DNA from: Microbacterium caowuchunii | GTDB taxonomy: Bacteria > Actinomycetota > Actinomycetes > Actinomycetales > Microbacteriaceae | Length of the DNA: 64,000 nt | Reading direction: 5' to 3' | Assembly: GCF_008727755.1 (NCBI RefSeq) | Contig: NZ_CP044231.1 | Span: 682,001 to 746,000 of the forward strand | Shown: piece after piece, positions 10,203-19,779 of the stretch | How the letters are laid out: every line of letters starts with the position of its first letter | Position numbering within the stretch: position 1 is the stretch's first letter | Notes under the pieces: generated by a model | Seen by the model: only the letters and a program-made list of their open reading frames with translations | The model's database searches: none | Told to the model about the DNA's origin: nothing | Translations under genes and position numbers: made by a program

Positions 10203-11666
10203 ATGACGATCACGGAAGATCAGCTGGGCGACGAGGCCGAAGCCGACGCGCTGACCATCGGCCGCCGCATCCGGCAGCTGCGCACGAAGCGCGGGATGAC
10301 GCTCGAGGACCTCGCCGCCGCGGTCGAACGGGCGCCCAGCCAGCTCTCGATGATCGAGAACGGCAAGCGGGAGCCGAAGCTGACCCTGCTGCGCGCGATC
10401 GCGAAGGCGCTCGGCACCACGATGGACGCACTCCTCGAGGCGGAGCCGCTCGACGAGCGCGCCTCGCTCGAGATCTCGCTCGAGCGGGCCATGCGGGGGC
10501 AGACGTTCCAGGCGCTCGGGATCGCTCCGTTCCGCATCGGGAAGGGCGTTCCGGATGAGGCGCTGCGTGCGCTGCTGTCCCTGCAGGGCGAGATCGACCG
10601 GCTCCGCGACGAGCGTTCCGCGACCCCCGAGGAGGCGCGGCGGGCGAACGTGGACCTCCGCCACCTCATGCGCAAGCAGAACAACTACTTCGCCGATCTC
10701 GAGGGTCAGGCCCGAGGCATCCTGGACGCAGTGGCGCATCCGGGCGGGCCGCTCACCCAGCGGACGGCGAGCGACATCGCCGCGCACCTCGGGTTCACCC
10801 TGCACTACGTGCCGGACCTGCCGCAGACGACGCGCAGCGTGGCCGATCTGAAGCACGGCCGGCTCTACCTCTCCAGCAAGGTCACGCAGAACGGCGACCC
10901 GCGGACCGCCGTGCTGCAGGCGCTCTCGAGCCGGATCCTCGGGCATCGCGAGCCGAAGAGCTACGCCGAGTTCCTCCGGCAGCGTGTGGAGACCAACTAC
11001 CTGACCGGGGCGCTGCTCATCCCCGAGTCGCACGTCGTGCCGTTCCTGCAGGCCGCGAAGACCGACCGCGCGATCTCCATCGAGGACCTGCGCGACCGGT
11101 ACTCCGTCTCCTACGAGACCGCGGCCCACCGCTTCACGAACCTCGCCAGTGTGCACCTCGGCATCCCGGTGCACTTCCTCAAAGTGCACGAGTCGGGCAC
11201 GATCACGAAGGCGTACGAAAACGACGACGTGAACTTCCCGACGGACCGGCTCGGATCGATCGAGGGTCAGATGTGCTGCCGGCGGTGGACGAGCCGGGTC
11301 GTGTTCGACGTGGACGACCGGTTCAACCCGTACTACCAGTACACCGACACCGGGAACGGGACGTACTGGTGCACCGCGCGGGTGGAGAACTCCAGCGAGG
11401 GGCAGCACTCGGTGAGCGTGGGGGTGCGCTTCGACGACACGAAGTGGTTCCTCGGGCGCGACACCCCGCACCGGGGCGACTCGAAGCACTCCGTCGAAGT
11501 GTGCTGCCGTCGTGCCCCGAGCGAGCTGGAGGCCGCCTGGCGGGAGAACGCCTGGCCGAACGTGCGCACGCCGCGGACCCTGCTGGCGACGCTCCCGACC
11601 GGGACCTTCCCCGGGGTGGACACGACCGAGGTGTACGAGTTCCTCGCCGCCCACGCTCCGGCCTGA
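10203..11666 (+). CDS. ramB: RamB/ScfR-type regulator of acetate metabolism
   Basis: 487 residues. An XRE-type helix-turn-helix occupies about 17-75 (RRIRQLRTKRGMTLEDLAAA, then SQLSMIENGKREPKL). A central IrrE/ImmA-like segment (YAEFLRQRVETNYLTGALL) and a C-terminal short-chain acyl-sensing region with paired Cys (GQMCCRRW, VEVCCRR) follow. In Corynebacterium RamB binds upstream of aceA and aceB; here it is divergent from aceB, which fits direct control. ATG 10203 is seven bases after CACAAT, a weaker leaderless signal. The frame extends back to 10095, but there the sequence is promoter-like rather than protein-like. Confidence 0.88.
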   Translation: MTITEDQLGDEAEADALTIGRRIRQLRTKRGMTLEDLAAAVERAPSQLSMIENGKREPKLTLLRAIAKALGTTMDALLEAEPLDERASLEISLERAMRGQTFQALGIAPFRIGKGVPDEALRALLSLQGEIDRLRDERSATPEEARRANVDLRHLMRKQNNYFADLEGQARGILDAVAHPGGPLTQRTASDIAAHLGFTLHYVPDLPQTTRSVADLKHGRLYLSSKVTQNGDPRTAVLQALSSRILGHREPKSYAEFLRQRVETNYLTGALLIPESHVVPFLQAAKTDRAISIEDLRDRYSVSYETAAHRFTNLASVHLGIPVHFLKVHESGTITKAYENDDVNFPTDRLGSIEGQMCCRRWTSRVVFDVDDRFNPYYQYTDTGNGTYWCTARVENSSEGQHSVSVGVRFDDTKWFLGRDTPHRGDSKHSVEVCCRRAPSELEAAWRENAWPNVRTPRTLLATLPTGTFPGVDTTEVYEFLAAHAPA

Positions 11667-11694
11667 TCCGCGCCGGCGTCTTGCGGGGTTCTTT

Positions 11695-11769
11695 CCCGCG
11701 AGACTGCATCCTGAGCACGAGACGGACGTAACCAGCGTCGGTCTCGTGCGGACTATGCAGTCTCGCGGG
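11695..11769. repeat. Nested palindrome B (75 bp), pair with 6501-6575
   Basis: Outer arms identical to element A: CCCGCGAGACTGCA (11695-11708) and TGCAGTCTCGCGGG (11756-11769). Inner arms GCACGAGAC (11715-11723) and GTCTCGTGC (11741-11749) pair perfectly despite base changes from copy A. It lies between ramB and the M18 peptidase gene. With element A it brackets exactly aceA-aceB-ramB. Confidence 0.85.
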
Positions 11770-11854
11770 AAGGACGACGTCTCGCGGAGGGCGGGCGGGG
11801 ACCGGCGGGGCGCGAACTACGATCGAAGGACCGTCCGCTCTGAGGAGGCCTGCC

Positions 11855-13141
11855 GTGCCCGCATCCGTCGACGCCCTCGCCCACGCCGATGACCTCGCCG
11901 ACTTCGTCGCCGCGTCGCCGTCCAGCTTCCACGCCGCCGCGGAGGTCGCGCGCCGCCTGACGGATGCCGGTTTCACCGCCCTGGACGAGCGCGAGCCCTG
12001 GCGCGCGCAGGCGGGAGGACGATACCTCGTGGTGCGGGACGGCGCCGTGCTCGCCTGGGTCCTGCCGCAGAGCGTGCGTCCGGATGTTCCGGTTCGCGTC
12101 CTCGGCGCCCACAGCGATTCACCCGGATTCACGCTGAAACCGCGGCCCACCACCGGACGGCTCGGGTGGCTGCAGGCGGGTGTCGAGATCTACGGCGGCC
12201 CGCTGCTGAATTCGTGGCTCGATCGCGAACTGCGCCTGGCCGGACGGCTCGTGCTCGAGGACGGTTCCGCGGTGCTCGCGGCGACGGGCCCCCTCCTCCG
12301 CCTGCCCCAGCTGGCCATTCACCTGGACCGCTCGGTCAACGACGGGCTCGCGCTCGACAAGCAGGCGCACACCCAACCGGTGTGGGGTCTGGGGGAGTCG
12401 GAGTCCGCCGACATCCTGGCGGAACTCGCCCGCGACGCCGGGGTCGACGCCGCCCGGATCCGCGGATACGACATCGTCACGGCCGATGCGGCGCGGGGCA
12501 CGGTCTTCGGCAGGGACGACGTCTTCTTCGCCTCCGGCCGGCTCGACGACCTGGCATCCGTCCACGCCGGTGTGCAGGCGCTCCTGGTGGCGTCCGCCGA
12601 TCATGACGCCGATCACATCGCGATGCTCGCCGTGTTCGACCACGAGGAGGTCGGCTCGGCGACGCGCTCCGGCGCGGCCGGTCCGTTCCTCGCCGACGTG
12701 CTCGAGCGCATCGGCCTGACTCTCGGAGCCGACCGGGAGGAGCGGATGCGGGCACTCGCCTCGAGCTGGTGCGTCTCGAGCGACGTGGGTCACGCGGTGC
12801 ACCCGAACTATCCGGACCGGCACGATCCGGTGGTGCAGCCGCGCCTCGGCTCAGGCCCGATCCTGAAGATCAACGCGAACCAGCGCTATGCGACGGATGC
12901 GGCCGGCGCCGCAGCCTGGGGCGGATGGTGCGCCCAGGCGGGTGTCTCGTCCCAGGAGTTCGTCTCGAACAACTCCGTCCCGTGCGGGTCGACGATCGGA
13001 CCGATCACCGCCACCCGGCTCGGAATCCGCACGGTGGACGTCGGCATCCCCATCCTGTCGATGCACTCGGCGCGGGAGCTCGCGGGCGTCAGCGATCTCT
13101 GGGACCTGGCGCGGGTGGCGGAGACCTTCTTCCGGGGATGA
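11855..13141 (+). CDS. M18 family aspartyl aminopeptidase
   Basis: 428 residues; cytosolic zinc exopeptidase that removes N-terminal acidic or neutral residues. Metal-site motifs are all present: GAHSDSPG near 86, SGRLDDLAS near 230, FDHEEVGS near 264, SSDVGHA near 309 and LSMHSARE near 401. Start GTG 11855 has GAGGAGG eight bases upstream, and TACGAT at 11818-11823 may be the -10 box. It is monocistronic: palindrome B is upstream and a two-way terminator hairpin follows before the convergent osmC-like gene. Confidence 0.93.
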   Translation: MPASVDALAHADDLADFVAASPSSFHAAAEVARRLTDAGFTALDEREPWRAQAGGRYLVVRDGAVLAWVLPQSVRPDVPVRVLGAHSDSPGFTLKPRPTTGRLGWLQAGVEIYGGPLLNSWLDRELRLAGRLVLEDGSAVLAATGPLLRLPQLAIHLDRSVNDGLALDKQAHTQPVWGLGESESADILAELARDAGVDAARIRGYDIVTADAARGTVFGRDDVFFASGRLDDLASVHAGVQALLVASADHDADHIAMLAVFDHEEVGSATRSGAAGPFLADVLERIGLTLGADREERMRALASSWCVSSDVGHAVHPNYPDRHDPVVQPRLGSGPILKINANQRYATDAAGAAAWGGWCAQAGVSSQEFVSNNSVPCGSTIGPITATRLGIRTVDVGIPILSMHSARELAGVSDLWDLARVAETFFRG

Positions 13142-13144
13142 GAT

Positions 13145-13180
13145 GAGGGCGGGACCCCGGCGAACCGGTGCCCCGCCCTC
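13145..13180. terminator. Bidirectional terminator hairpin
   Basis: GAGGGCGGG (13145-13153) is inverted as CCCGCCCTC (13172-13180), with a small inner CCGG-CGAA-CCGG hairpin. It sits between the convergent peptidase and OsmC genes. Confidence 0.7.
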
Positions 13181-13194
13181 GATCAGCGCGCGGG

Positions 13195-13749
13195 TCAGGC
13201 CTTGACGACGACCGTCTCGACGGGCGTGGGGTTGGACAGCAGGTCGAGCACCGGGCAGTTGGCGTCGACGGCGTCGCGGAGCTCGTTGTAACGCTCCTCC
13301 GTCTCGGGGCCCGTGATCTCGACGCGCACGCGGATGGCGCTGAAGCCGGGGCGCACCGACGGGTCCTTGCCGAGCAGGCGCGCGGCGTCGAGGTCGCCGT
13401 CCGCGGTGATGCGGATGTCGTCGACCTGGATGCCGAGGACCTGCGCGTACAGGCGGTAGACCACGACCTGGCAGCCGACGAGGGCGCCCAGGGCGTACTC
13501 GACGGGGCTGGCGGCGACGTCGTCCCCGCCGAGGACCGACGGCTCGTCCACGTAGAACTCGTGGCGTCCGGAGCGCACCCGGGTGGCCACCGATCCCTCA
13601 CCGACGCCCTCGGCGCGGAAGGTGAGCTGCGACGACGAGCGCTTCGCGTCGATGCGGTCGCTCCACGCGGCGCCCGCCTCGGTCAGGCGCGCGGCGCGCT
13701 CTTCGGGGGTGGTGTCGGACAGAACGGGGAAGGAGGTCACTGCGGTCAT
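13195..13749 (-). CDS. OsmC family peroxiredoxin-like protein
   Basis: 184 residues. OsmC/Ohr proteins reduce organic hydroperoxides with two conserved Cys. Both are present: ALVGCQVVVY near residue 93 and VDANCPVLDLL near 165. The order matches the OsmC rather than the Ohr subgroup, so osmotic or general stress control is more likely than OhrR control. ATG 13749 is preceded by TACGGT (plus-strand 13756-13761) at a six-base gap, indicating a leaderless mRNA. Confidence 0.88.
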   Translation of the reverse strand: MTAVTSFPVLSDTTPEERAARLTEAGAAWSDRIDAKRSSSQLTFRAEGVGEGSVATRVRSGRHEFYVDEPSVLGGDDVAASPVEYALGALVGCQVVVYRLYAQVLGIQVDDIRITADGDLDAARLLGKDPSVRPGFSAIRVRVEITGPETEERYNELRDAVDANCPVLDLLSNPTPVETVVVKA

Positions 13750-13888
13750 ATCCCGACCGTAACCAGGCGTCCGGACGGTCGGCCAATCGGGCGAAACGTC
13801 GCGTCATCATCGGTCATCGAGTGTCATGCGGTGCCTCGGGGGCATCCGGTGACCGAGTATGCTCCGTGCTGCATATGGTGAGGACGAT

Positions 13889-15280
13889 TCAGCGGGCGGC
13901 GATGCGGTCGGCGGCCCGGGCGAACAGCGAGGTGCGGGGCGAGCCGGAGGCGGACTCCCGGCGGTCCGCCGTCCGGTAGGCGCCGTAGATCCCCTGGACC
14001 GCCAGCCAGCGGAGGGGTTCGACCTCCCATCGGCGCGCGCGATGAGCCACCCACGGCAGGCGGGTGCGGTCGGTGTCGTTCCCCAGCACCAGGTCGGCGA
14101 GCGTGCGGCCGGCGAGGTTCGTCGCGGTGACGCCGGTACCGACGTAGCCGCCCGCCCACCCGAGACCGGTCGCGGGGTCGAGGCCCACCGTCGCCGCCCA
14201 ATCGCGCGGTACCCCGAGCACCCCGGCCCAGGCGTGCGCGACGGGTGCCGGGGTGGCCGCAGGGAAGAACTCCCGGAGCAGGGCGGTCAAGGCCGCGATC
14301 GTCCGGTCCTGCGTGCTGCCGTCGACGTCCACGCGGGAGCCGAAGCGATAGGGGACGCCGCGACCACCGAAGGCGATCCGGTCGTCCGCCGTGCGCTGCG
14401 CGTACATGTACACGTGGGCCGCGTCGCCGAGCGTCGCCCGGCCGCGCCATCCGACCTCGTCCCAGAACGAGGCGGGCAGCGGCTCGGTGATGATCATCGA
14501 CGAGTTCATCGGCAGCCATGTGCGCCGCTCCGCGGGAAGCGTCGCCGTGAAGCCCTCGGTCGCGCGGATCACCTGCGTCGCGCGGATGGTCCCGTGCTCC
14601 GTGCGGGCCACTCCCGGTGCGATCTCCCGCACGGGGGTGCGCTCGTGGATCGTGACGCCGAGTCGTTCGACGGCGGCGGCGAGACCCTGCACGAGCTTCA
14701 CGGGGTGGATCCGTGCGCAGTGCGGATGCCACAGACCGCCGACCGTGCGTTCCACCCGCACGTGCTCCGCGGTCGCCGCGGCGTCCAGGAGGACGACGTC
14801 GGTGCCCGGCCAGGCGGCCTCGGACGCGGCGAAGGCCCGCAGCCGGGCGAACTGCGCGGCCGAGCGCGCGACGGTCAGCTCGCCGCCCCGGTGCACGTCC
14901 GCGTCGATGCCCTCCCGCGCGCACACGGCGATCACCTCGTCGACCGTCTCGTTGAGCGCCCGCTGCTGGGCGATGGCGGCGTCCCGTCCGTGGGATCGCG
15001 CATAACGCTCCCGCCCGCCCGTGACCGAGTTCGTGAGCCAGCCGCCGTTGCGGCCTGAGGCGCCGAAACCGGCGAACCGCGCCTCCACGACGGCGATGCG
15101 CAGTCCCGGCTGCGACCGAGCAAGGTAGTACGCGGTCCACAAGCCGGTGAAGCCGGCACCGACGATGCACACGTCGACATCCAGGTCCCGGGTCTGCGGC
15201 GGCCGTCCGGCCGGAAGGCCGCCGACGTCACGCCACCAGAACGAGACCTCGCCGTTCACCGTCGTCGCGTCCGCGCTCAT
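13889..15280 (-). CDS. FAD-dependent amine/amino-acid oxidoreductase (DAO/PuuB-like)
   Basis: 463 residues. A Rossmann FAD motif DVCIVGAGFTGLWTAYYLA lies at about 35-53, and the DAO-fold continues with GGWLTNS, RGGELTV and a C-terminal GWAGGYVGTGVTATNLAGR. It is closest in style to gamma-glutamylputrescine oxidase and related primary-amine oxidases. ATG 15280 has GAGGAG directly upstream; an in-frame start at 15316 is less likely. It runs parallel to and 45 bases downstream of the PucR regulator gene, at the edge of the amine-catabolism locus. The substrate is inferred only from context. Confidence 0.8.
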   Translation of the reverse strand: MSADATTVNGEVSFWWRDVGGLPAGRPPQTRDLDVDVCIVGAGFTGLWTAYYLARSQPGLRIAVVEARFAGFGASGRNGGWLTNSVTGGRERYARSHGRDAAIAQQRALNETVDEVIAVCAREGIDADVHRGGELTVARSAAQFARLRAFAASEAAWPGTDVVLLDAAATAEHVRVERTVGGLWHPHCARIHPVKLVQGLAAAVERLGVTIHERTPVREIAPGVARTEHGTIRATQVIRATEGFTATLPAERRTWLPMNSSMIITEPLPASFWDEVGWRGRATLGDAAHVYMYAQRTADDRIAFGGRGVPYRFGSRVDVDGSTQDRTIAALTALLREFFPAATPAPVAHAWAGVLGVPRDWAATVGLDPATGLGWAGGYVGTGVTATNLAGRTLADLVLGNDTDRTRLPWVAHRARRWEVEPLRWLAVQGIYGAYRTADRRESASGSPRTSLFARAADRIAAR

Positions 15281-15325
15281 CCGCTCCTCGCTTCCTCGCC
15301 GGAGTCGTGCAGCCATCCTGCCCGG

Positions 15326-16852
15326 TCAGGAGATCGAGCGCAGTGCCAACCAGAGTTCGGCCCGGGTGTGGAACGCGCCGAGGTCGCGCTTCAGGAGGCT
15401 CTCGGCGAGCGCCAGCCGGGTGCGCACGGTGTGCCGGTGCACCCCGAGAGCGCGCGCCGTGCGTTCGTGCGAGGCGTCGTTGTCGAGCCATGCACTCAGC
15501 GTCTGGACCAATCGGGTGCCCTCCGTGGCGTCGTGCGAGAGCAGCGGTCCGAGCTCCGTGGACGCGATCACCTGCGCCTGCTGCGCGTCGAGTGCGGAGA
15601 GGATGCCGCGTCGCACCGCACCGAACGGGCGAAGGCCCTCGTCGTCGTCGCGATCGCGAGCGAGCCTGGCCTGGGCCAGGGCGGCGGCGACCGCGTCGTG
15701 ACCGGCCGGCGCGGAGACCCCTACGGCGACGGCGAACCGATCCGCGAACTCCGCCAGCACCGGGGTCCGGTCCGCGGGCACCATCAGGAGCAGACCGTCA
15801 TCGACGCGTCCGAAGAACAGAGCGCCGCCGCTGTCGACGGCGGTCGTCTCCAGCCATTCCAGTGCATCGTCGCGCCGCAGCACGCCCGGTTCGGCGAGAC
15901 CGACGAGCACGGGCGCGGCGGGGAAGCCGCCCCACATCGTCCGGGCGACGCGGCGGGGGAGCGCGGGCTCGTCGGCGGCGACGGATGCGGCGAGACCGGC
16001 GCGCAGCGTCGCGCGCGCCTGCGTGAGACTGCGCTGCTGTTCCAGGGCGAGACCGGCCATGGCGACGAACGTGGTGACGAGCCCGCGTGACTCGGCGTCG
16101 AGTTCCCCCGCCGCCACCGCGACCGCCCCGCGCAGGTGCCCACCGCGTCCGAGCGTCTGCACGCTGAACGGGACGTCGTCGATCCGCAACGACGAGCCGG
16201 CACGTGCGCCCCTGCGCAGGATGGCGCCGATCTCCTCGCGCAGACCGGAGCCGACGGGTCCGGTCAGCCGGCCGTCGGGATGCTCGTGGATGAGGGTCCC
16301 GGTGCCGTCGAACAGCCCCGCCCAGGTGCCCAGCTGCCGGGAGAGCTCGGCCAGCGTCGCGCGCAGTCCGTCGCTGTGCAGCGCGGCCAGCGCCAGCGCG
16401 CGCTGAGCGGACAGCGCCCAGCTCCGTCGCGCGTACTGCTCCGCGCCGATCGCCTCGGCGTTCGCCCGGGCGACGGCGATGAACGGCGTCCGATAGGGCA
16501 CTTCGAACAGCGGCAGGCCATGGATGCGGCACGCCGTGACCAGAGCGAGGGGGATGCCCTCGCGGACGACCTCCGTCCCGAAACCGAGAGCGGTCACGCC
16601 GCGGGTGCGCAGACGCTGCACATAGGAATCCACGCTGTCGTCGTCCGCGTCGGTGAACTGCGTGCCCGTGGTCAGCAGGACGAGGTCCTCGGTGAGGAAG
16701 GGGGTGGGGTCCGGGAGGTCGGAACTGTGCACCCCGCGCACGCGTCGGGCGGCGATCGCCGGGTCGTCCGGCCCCTCCAGGCGCAGGTGCAGGTCGCGTC
16801 GGGTCAGCAGGGCGCCCAGCGTGGCGGTCTCCGTCGTCGTCGGCGGTGTCAT
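15326..16852 (-). CDS. PucR family transcriptional regulator
   Basis: 508 residues. An N-terminal PucR-type sensory region (TLGALLTRRDLHLRL, then VHSSDLPDPTPFLTEDLVLLT) is followed by a GGDEF-related middle and a C-terminal PucR helix-turn-helix: ASHERTARALGVHRHTVRTRL near 460-480. Members control purine or amine use. It is divergent from gabT, with 155 bases between starts, so it is the likely regulator of the amine operon. ATG 16852 is chosen because an AGAGGA site precedes it; the frame is open further upstream. Confidence 0.85.
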   Translation of the reverse strand: MTPPTTTETATLGALLTRRDLHLRLEGPDDPAIAARRVRGVHSSDLPDPTPFLTEDLVLLTTGTQFTDADDDSVDSYVQRLRTRGVTALGFGTEVVREGIPLALVTACRIHGLPLFEVPYRTPFIAVARANAEAIGAEQYARRSWALSAQRALALAALHSDGLRATLAELSRQLGTWAGLFDGTGTLIHEHPDGRLTGPVGSGLREEIGAILRRGARAGSSLRIDDVPFSVQTLGRGGHLRGAVAVAAGELDAESRGLVTTFVAMAGLALEQQRSLTQARATLRAGLAASVAADEPALPRRVARTMWGGFPAAPVLVGLAEPGVLRRDDALEWLETTAVDSGGALFFGRVDDGLLLMVPADRTPVLAEFADRFAVAVGVSAPAGHDAVAAALAQARLARDRDDDEGLRPFGAVRRGILSALDAQQAQVIASTELGPLLSHDATEGTRLVQTLSAWLDNDASHERTARALGVHRHTVRTRLALAESLLKRDLGAFHTRAELWLALRSIS

Positions 16853-17007
16853 GGGGTCCTCTCCCGCGGCTGTCTGAGCCGGCCCGGCGCCGGATACCGC
16901 CGGGCGCCGGACGCGGCCAGGCGATGTACATGATGGCCTACCTGCAGCCATGCTGTATACGGTCAGGCGAATGCGCTCCGTGCAGACGCGGCCCTACGCT
17001 CCCGACC

Positions 17008-18366
17008 ATGAGCACGATCGATCTGCCCACTGCGCCGCTCGGTGGTCCCGCCCTCGCGCAGGAACGACGTCTGCGGACCGCCATCCCGGGTCCGCGCTCC
17101 CAGGAGCTGCTCCAGCGGAAGGCCGCGGCGGTGCCGGTCGGCGTGGGCCACACGGCGCCCATCCACGCCGTGGCGGCGGGTGGCGGCGTCGTGGTGGACG
17201 CCGACGGCAACTCCCTGATCGACCTGGGATCCGGCATCGCGGTCACGACGATCGGCAACGCCCACCCCAAAGTGGTCGCGGCGGTGCAGGAGCAGGCGGC
17301 TCGGTTCACCCACACGTGCTTCATGATCTCGCCCTACGAGTCCTACATCCAGGTCGCCGAGACCCTCAACCGGCTCACCCCCGGCGACCACCCGAAGAAG
17401 ACCGCCCTGTTCAACTCCGGTGCGGAAGCGGTGGAGAACGCCGTCAAGATCGCCCGCAAGCACACCGGTCGCCCCGCCGTCGTGGCGTTCGAGCACGGTT
17501 ACCACGGTCGGACCAACCTGACGATGGCGCTGACGGCCAAGTCCATGCCCTACAAGAGCGGGTTCGGTCCGTTCGCCGGGGAGATCTACCGGGCCCCGCT
17601 GTCCTACCCGTTCCGCGACGGGCTGAGCGGCGCGGACGCCGCGCGCCGGGCCCTCTCGATGATCGAGAAGCAGATCGGCGCGGAGAACCTGGCCGCCGTC
17701 GTCATCGAACCGATCCCGGGCGAGGGCGGATTCATCGTGCCCGCGGAGGGTTTCTTGGGGGCACTGGCCGCGTGGTGCCGCGAGAACGGTGTCGTCTTCA
17801 TCGCCGATGAGGTGCAGACCGGTTTCGCCCGCACCGGCGACATGTTCGCCTGCGACGGCTTCGGCGTCGTCCCCGACCTCATCACGACCGCGAAGGGCAT
17901 CGCCGGCGGGCTCCCGCTGGCCGCGGTGACCGGACGCAGCGAGATCATGGACTCCGCGCACGTCGGCGGACTCGGCGGAACGTACGGGGGCAACCCCATC
18001 GCCTGCGCGGCCGCGCTGGCCGCCCTGGACGTGTTCGAGAACGACGGCGTGATCGAGCGGGCGCGGGAGGTGGGTGCCATCCTCACGGATCGGTTGCTCG
18101 GGATGCAGGAGCACGATCCCCGGATCGGGGACGTGCGCGGACGCGGCGCGATGGTGGCGGCGGAGTTCGTCGTCCCGGAGACCGGGGACCCGGACGCGGC
18201 GCTCGCTGCAGCGGTGGCGAAGGCCTGCATCGCGGACGGGGTCATCGTGCTCACCTGCGGGACGTACGGCAACGTCCTCCGGTTCCTGCCGCCGCTGTCG
18301 ATCGGGGACGATCTGCTCAGCGAGGGGCTGGACGTTCTGGAATCGGCACTCCGAGACGTCGGCTGA
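17008..18366 (+). CDS. gabT: 4-aminobutyrate aminotransferase (class III)
   Basis: 452 residues. It transfers the amino group of GABA to 2-oxoglutarate, giving succinate semialdehyde. Seen: LFNSGAEAVENAVKIAR near 135, EHGYHGRTNLTMALT near 166, FIADEVQTGFARTG near 269 with the cofactor Asp, and TTAKGIAGGLPLAAV near 295 with the PLP lysine. The frame is open to 16846, but ATG 17008 is the family start and has TACGCT at 16995-17000, seven bases upstream, so the transcript is leaderless. It is first in a run of five same-strand genes for amine degradation. Confidence 0.92.
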   Translation: MSTIDLPTAPLGGPALAQERRLRTAIPGPRSQELLQRKAAAVPVGVGHTAPIHAVAAGGGVVVDADGNSLIDLGSGIAVTTIGNAHPKVVAAVQEQAARFTHTCFMISPYESYIQVAETLNRLTPGDHPKKTALFNSGAEAVENAVKIARKHTGRPAVVAFEHGYHGRTNLTMALTAKSMPYKSGFGPFAGEIYRAPLSYPFRDGLSGADAARRALSMIEKQIGAENLAAVVIEPIPGEGGFIVPAEGFLGALAAWCRENGVVFIADEVQTGFARTGDMFACDGFGVVPDLITTAKGIAGGLPLAAVTGRSEIMDSAHVGGLGGTYGGNPIACAAALAALDVFENDGVIERAREVGAILTDRLLGMQEHDPRIGDVRGRGAMVAAEFVVPETGDPDAALAAAVAKACIADGVIVLTCGTYGNVLRFLPPLSIGDDLLSEGLDVLESALRDVG

Positions 18367-18420
18367 GAGAGCCGCCACCCGCGCCCGAGGGCGAGACGAG
18401 AGCAAGACGAAGGAGTCTTC

Positions 18421-19779
18421 ATGAGAGAGATCACCCGGGACGTGATCGTCGTCGGTGCGGGCGCGGCGGGGCTGACGGCCGCCAACGAGTTGCGGAGGGC
18501 CGGACTCTCGGTCGCCGTGCTCGAGGCGCGCGACAGGGTCGGCGGCCGGCTCTGGACGGATGTGGTGGACGGCGCGACGCTCGAGATCGGCGGCCAGTGG
18601 GTCTCACCCGATCAGGACGCCCTCATCGACACCGTGGCCGAACTGGGACTGGAGACCTACAGCCGCTACCGCGACGGCGAATCCGTGTACATCGGCCCGG
18701 ACGGGACGCGGACGCGGTTCACCGGAGACGCGTTCCCGGTCGCGGAGTCGACCGCGCGGGTCATCGCCGGGATCACCGAACGTCTGGATGCGATGGTGGC
18801 GGAGATCGACCCGGATCGGCCCTGGGCGCACCCGAACGCCGCGGACTGGGACACCGTCTCCTGGGATGCGTGGCTGCGTGCCCAGACCGATGACGACGAG
18901 GCCGTCCGCAACCTCGCCTTCGCCACCGGTTCGGCCATGCTGACCAAGCCGGCGCACGCCTTCTCGCTGCTCCAGTCGCTGCTCATGGCCGCGTCCGCCG
19001 GGTCGTACTCGAACCTCGTCGACGCGGACTTCATCCTGGACAAGCGGGTCGTCGGCGGTCTCCAGCAGGTGCCGCTGCTCCTCGCCGAACGGCTCGGCGA
19101 GGACGTGCTGCGGGAACAGCCCGTGCGCACCCTGACGTGGGACGACAGCGCGGTGACCGCGACGGCGGACGGTGTCACCGTCCACGCCCGCCGGGCGGTC
19201 CTCGCCCTCGCCCCGGTGCTCTACGAGCGGATCTCGTTCGTCCCTGCGCTGCCCCGGCTGCAGCAGCAGATGCACCAGCACATCTCGATGGGCTTCGTGA
19301 TCAAGGTGCACGCCGTGTACGACCGTCCGTTCTGGCGGGAGCAGGGTCTGGCCGGCACCGCCTTCAGCCCGTACGAACTCGCGCACGAGGCGTACGACAA
19401 CACCAACCACGGCGACGACCGCGGCACCCTGGTGGGATTCGTCTCCGACCGGCACGCCGACGAGGTGTTCCGGTTGAGCGCGGAGGAACGGCGCGAACGC
19501 ATCCTGGACTCGCTGTCGCACTACTACGGTCCCGAGGCGAAGGAGCCGCTCGTCTACTACGAGAGCGACTGGGGCAGTGAGGAGTGGACCCGCGGCGCCT
19601 ACGCCGCCAGCTTCGACCTGGGCGGGCTGCACCGCTACGGGGCGGACCTCCGCAGCCCGGTCGGACCGATCCGGTTCGCGTGCAGCGACCTCGCGGGCGC
19701 GGGCTATCAGCACGTGGACGGCGCCATCCGGATGGGGCGGCTCGTCGCCGACCAGATCGTCGCGGAGCTGCGCGCATGA
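18421..19779 (+). CDS. Flavin monoamine oxidase family protein (putrescine-oxidase type)
   Basis: 452 residues. DVIVVGAGAAGLTAANELRR (8-27) binds FAD, then ARDRVGGRLWT and GGQWVSPDQD typical of bacterial MAO/putrescine oxidases; the C-terminus has the FAD-covering GAGYQHVDGAIRMGR. It would oxidise a primary amine to an aldehyde with release of H2O2 and ammonia. AAGGAG lies 9 bases before the ATG. Its stop overlaps the next gene's ATG. With gabT upstream and an aldehyde dehydrogenase downstream, putrescine (via 4-aminobutanal) or a related monoamine is the best guess. Confidence 0.85.
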   Translation: MREITRDVIVVGAGAAGLTAANELRRAGLSVAVLEARDRVGGRLWTDVVDGATLEIGGQWVSPDQDALIDTVAELGLETYSRYRDGESVYIGPDGTRTRFTGDAFPVAESTARVIAGITERLDAMVAEIDPDRPWAHPNAADWDTVSWDAWLRAQTDDDEAVRNLAFATGSAMLTKPAHAFSLLQSLLMAASAGSYSNLVDADFILDKRVVGGLQQVPLLLAERLGEDVLREQPVRTLTWDDSAVTATADGVTVHARRAVLALAPVLYERISFVPALPRLQQQMHQHISMGFVIKVHAVYDRPFWREQGLAGTAFSPYELAHEAYDNTNHGDDRGTLVGFVSDRHADEVFRLSAEERRERILDSLSHYYGPEAKEPLVYYESDWGSEEWTRGAYAASFDLGGLHRYGADLRSPVGPIRFACSDLAGAGYQHVDGAIRMGRLVADQIVAELRA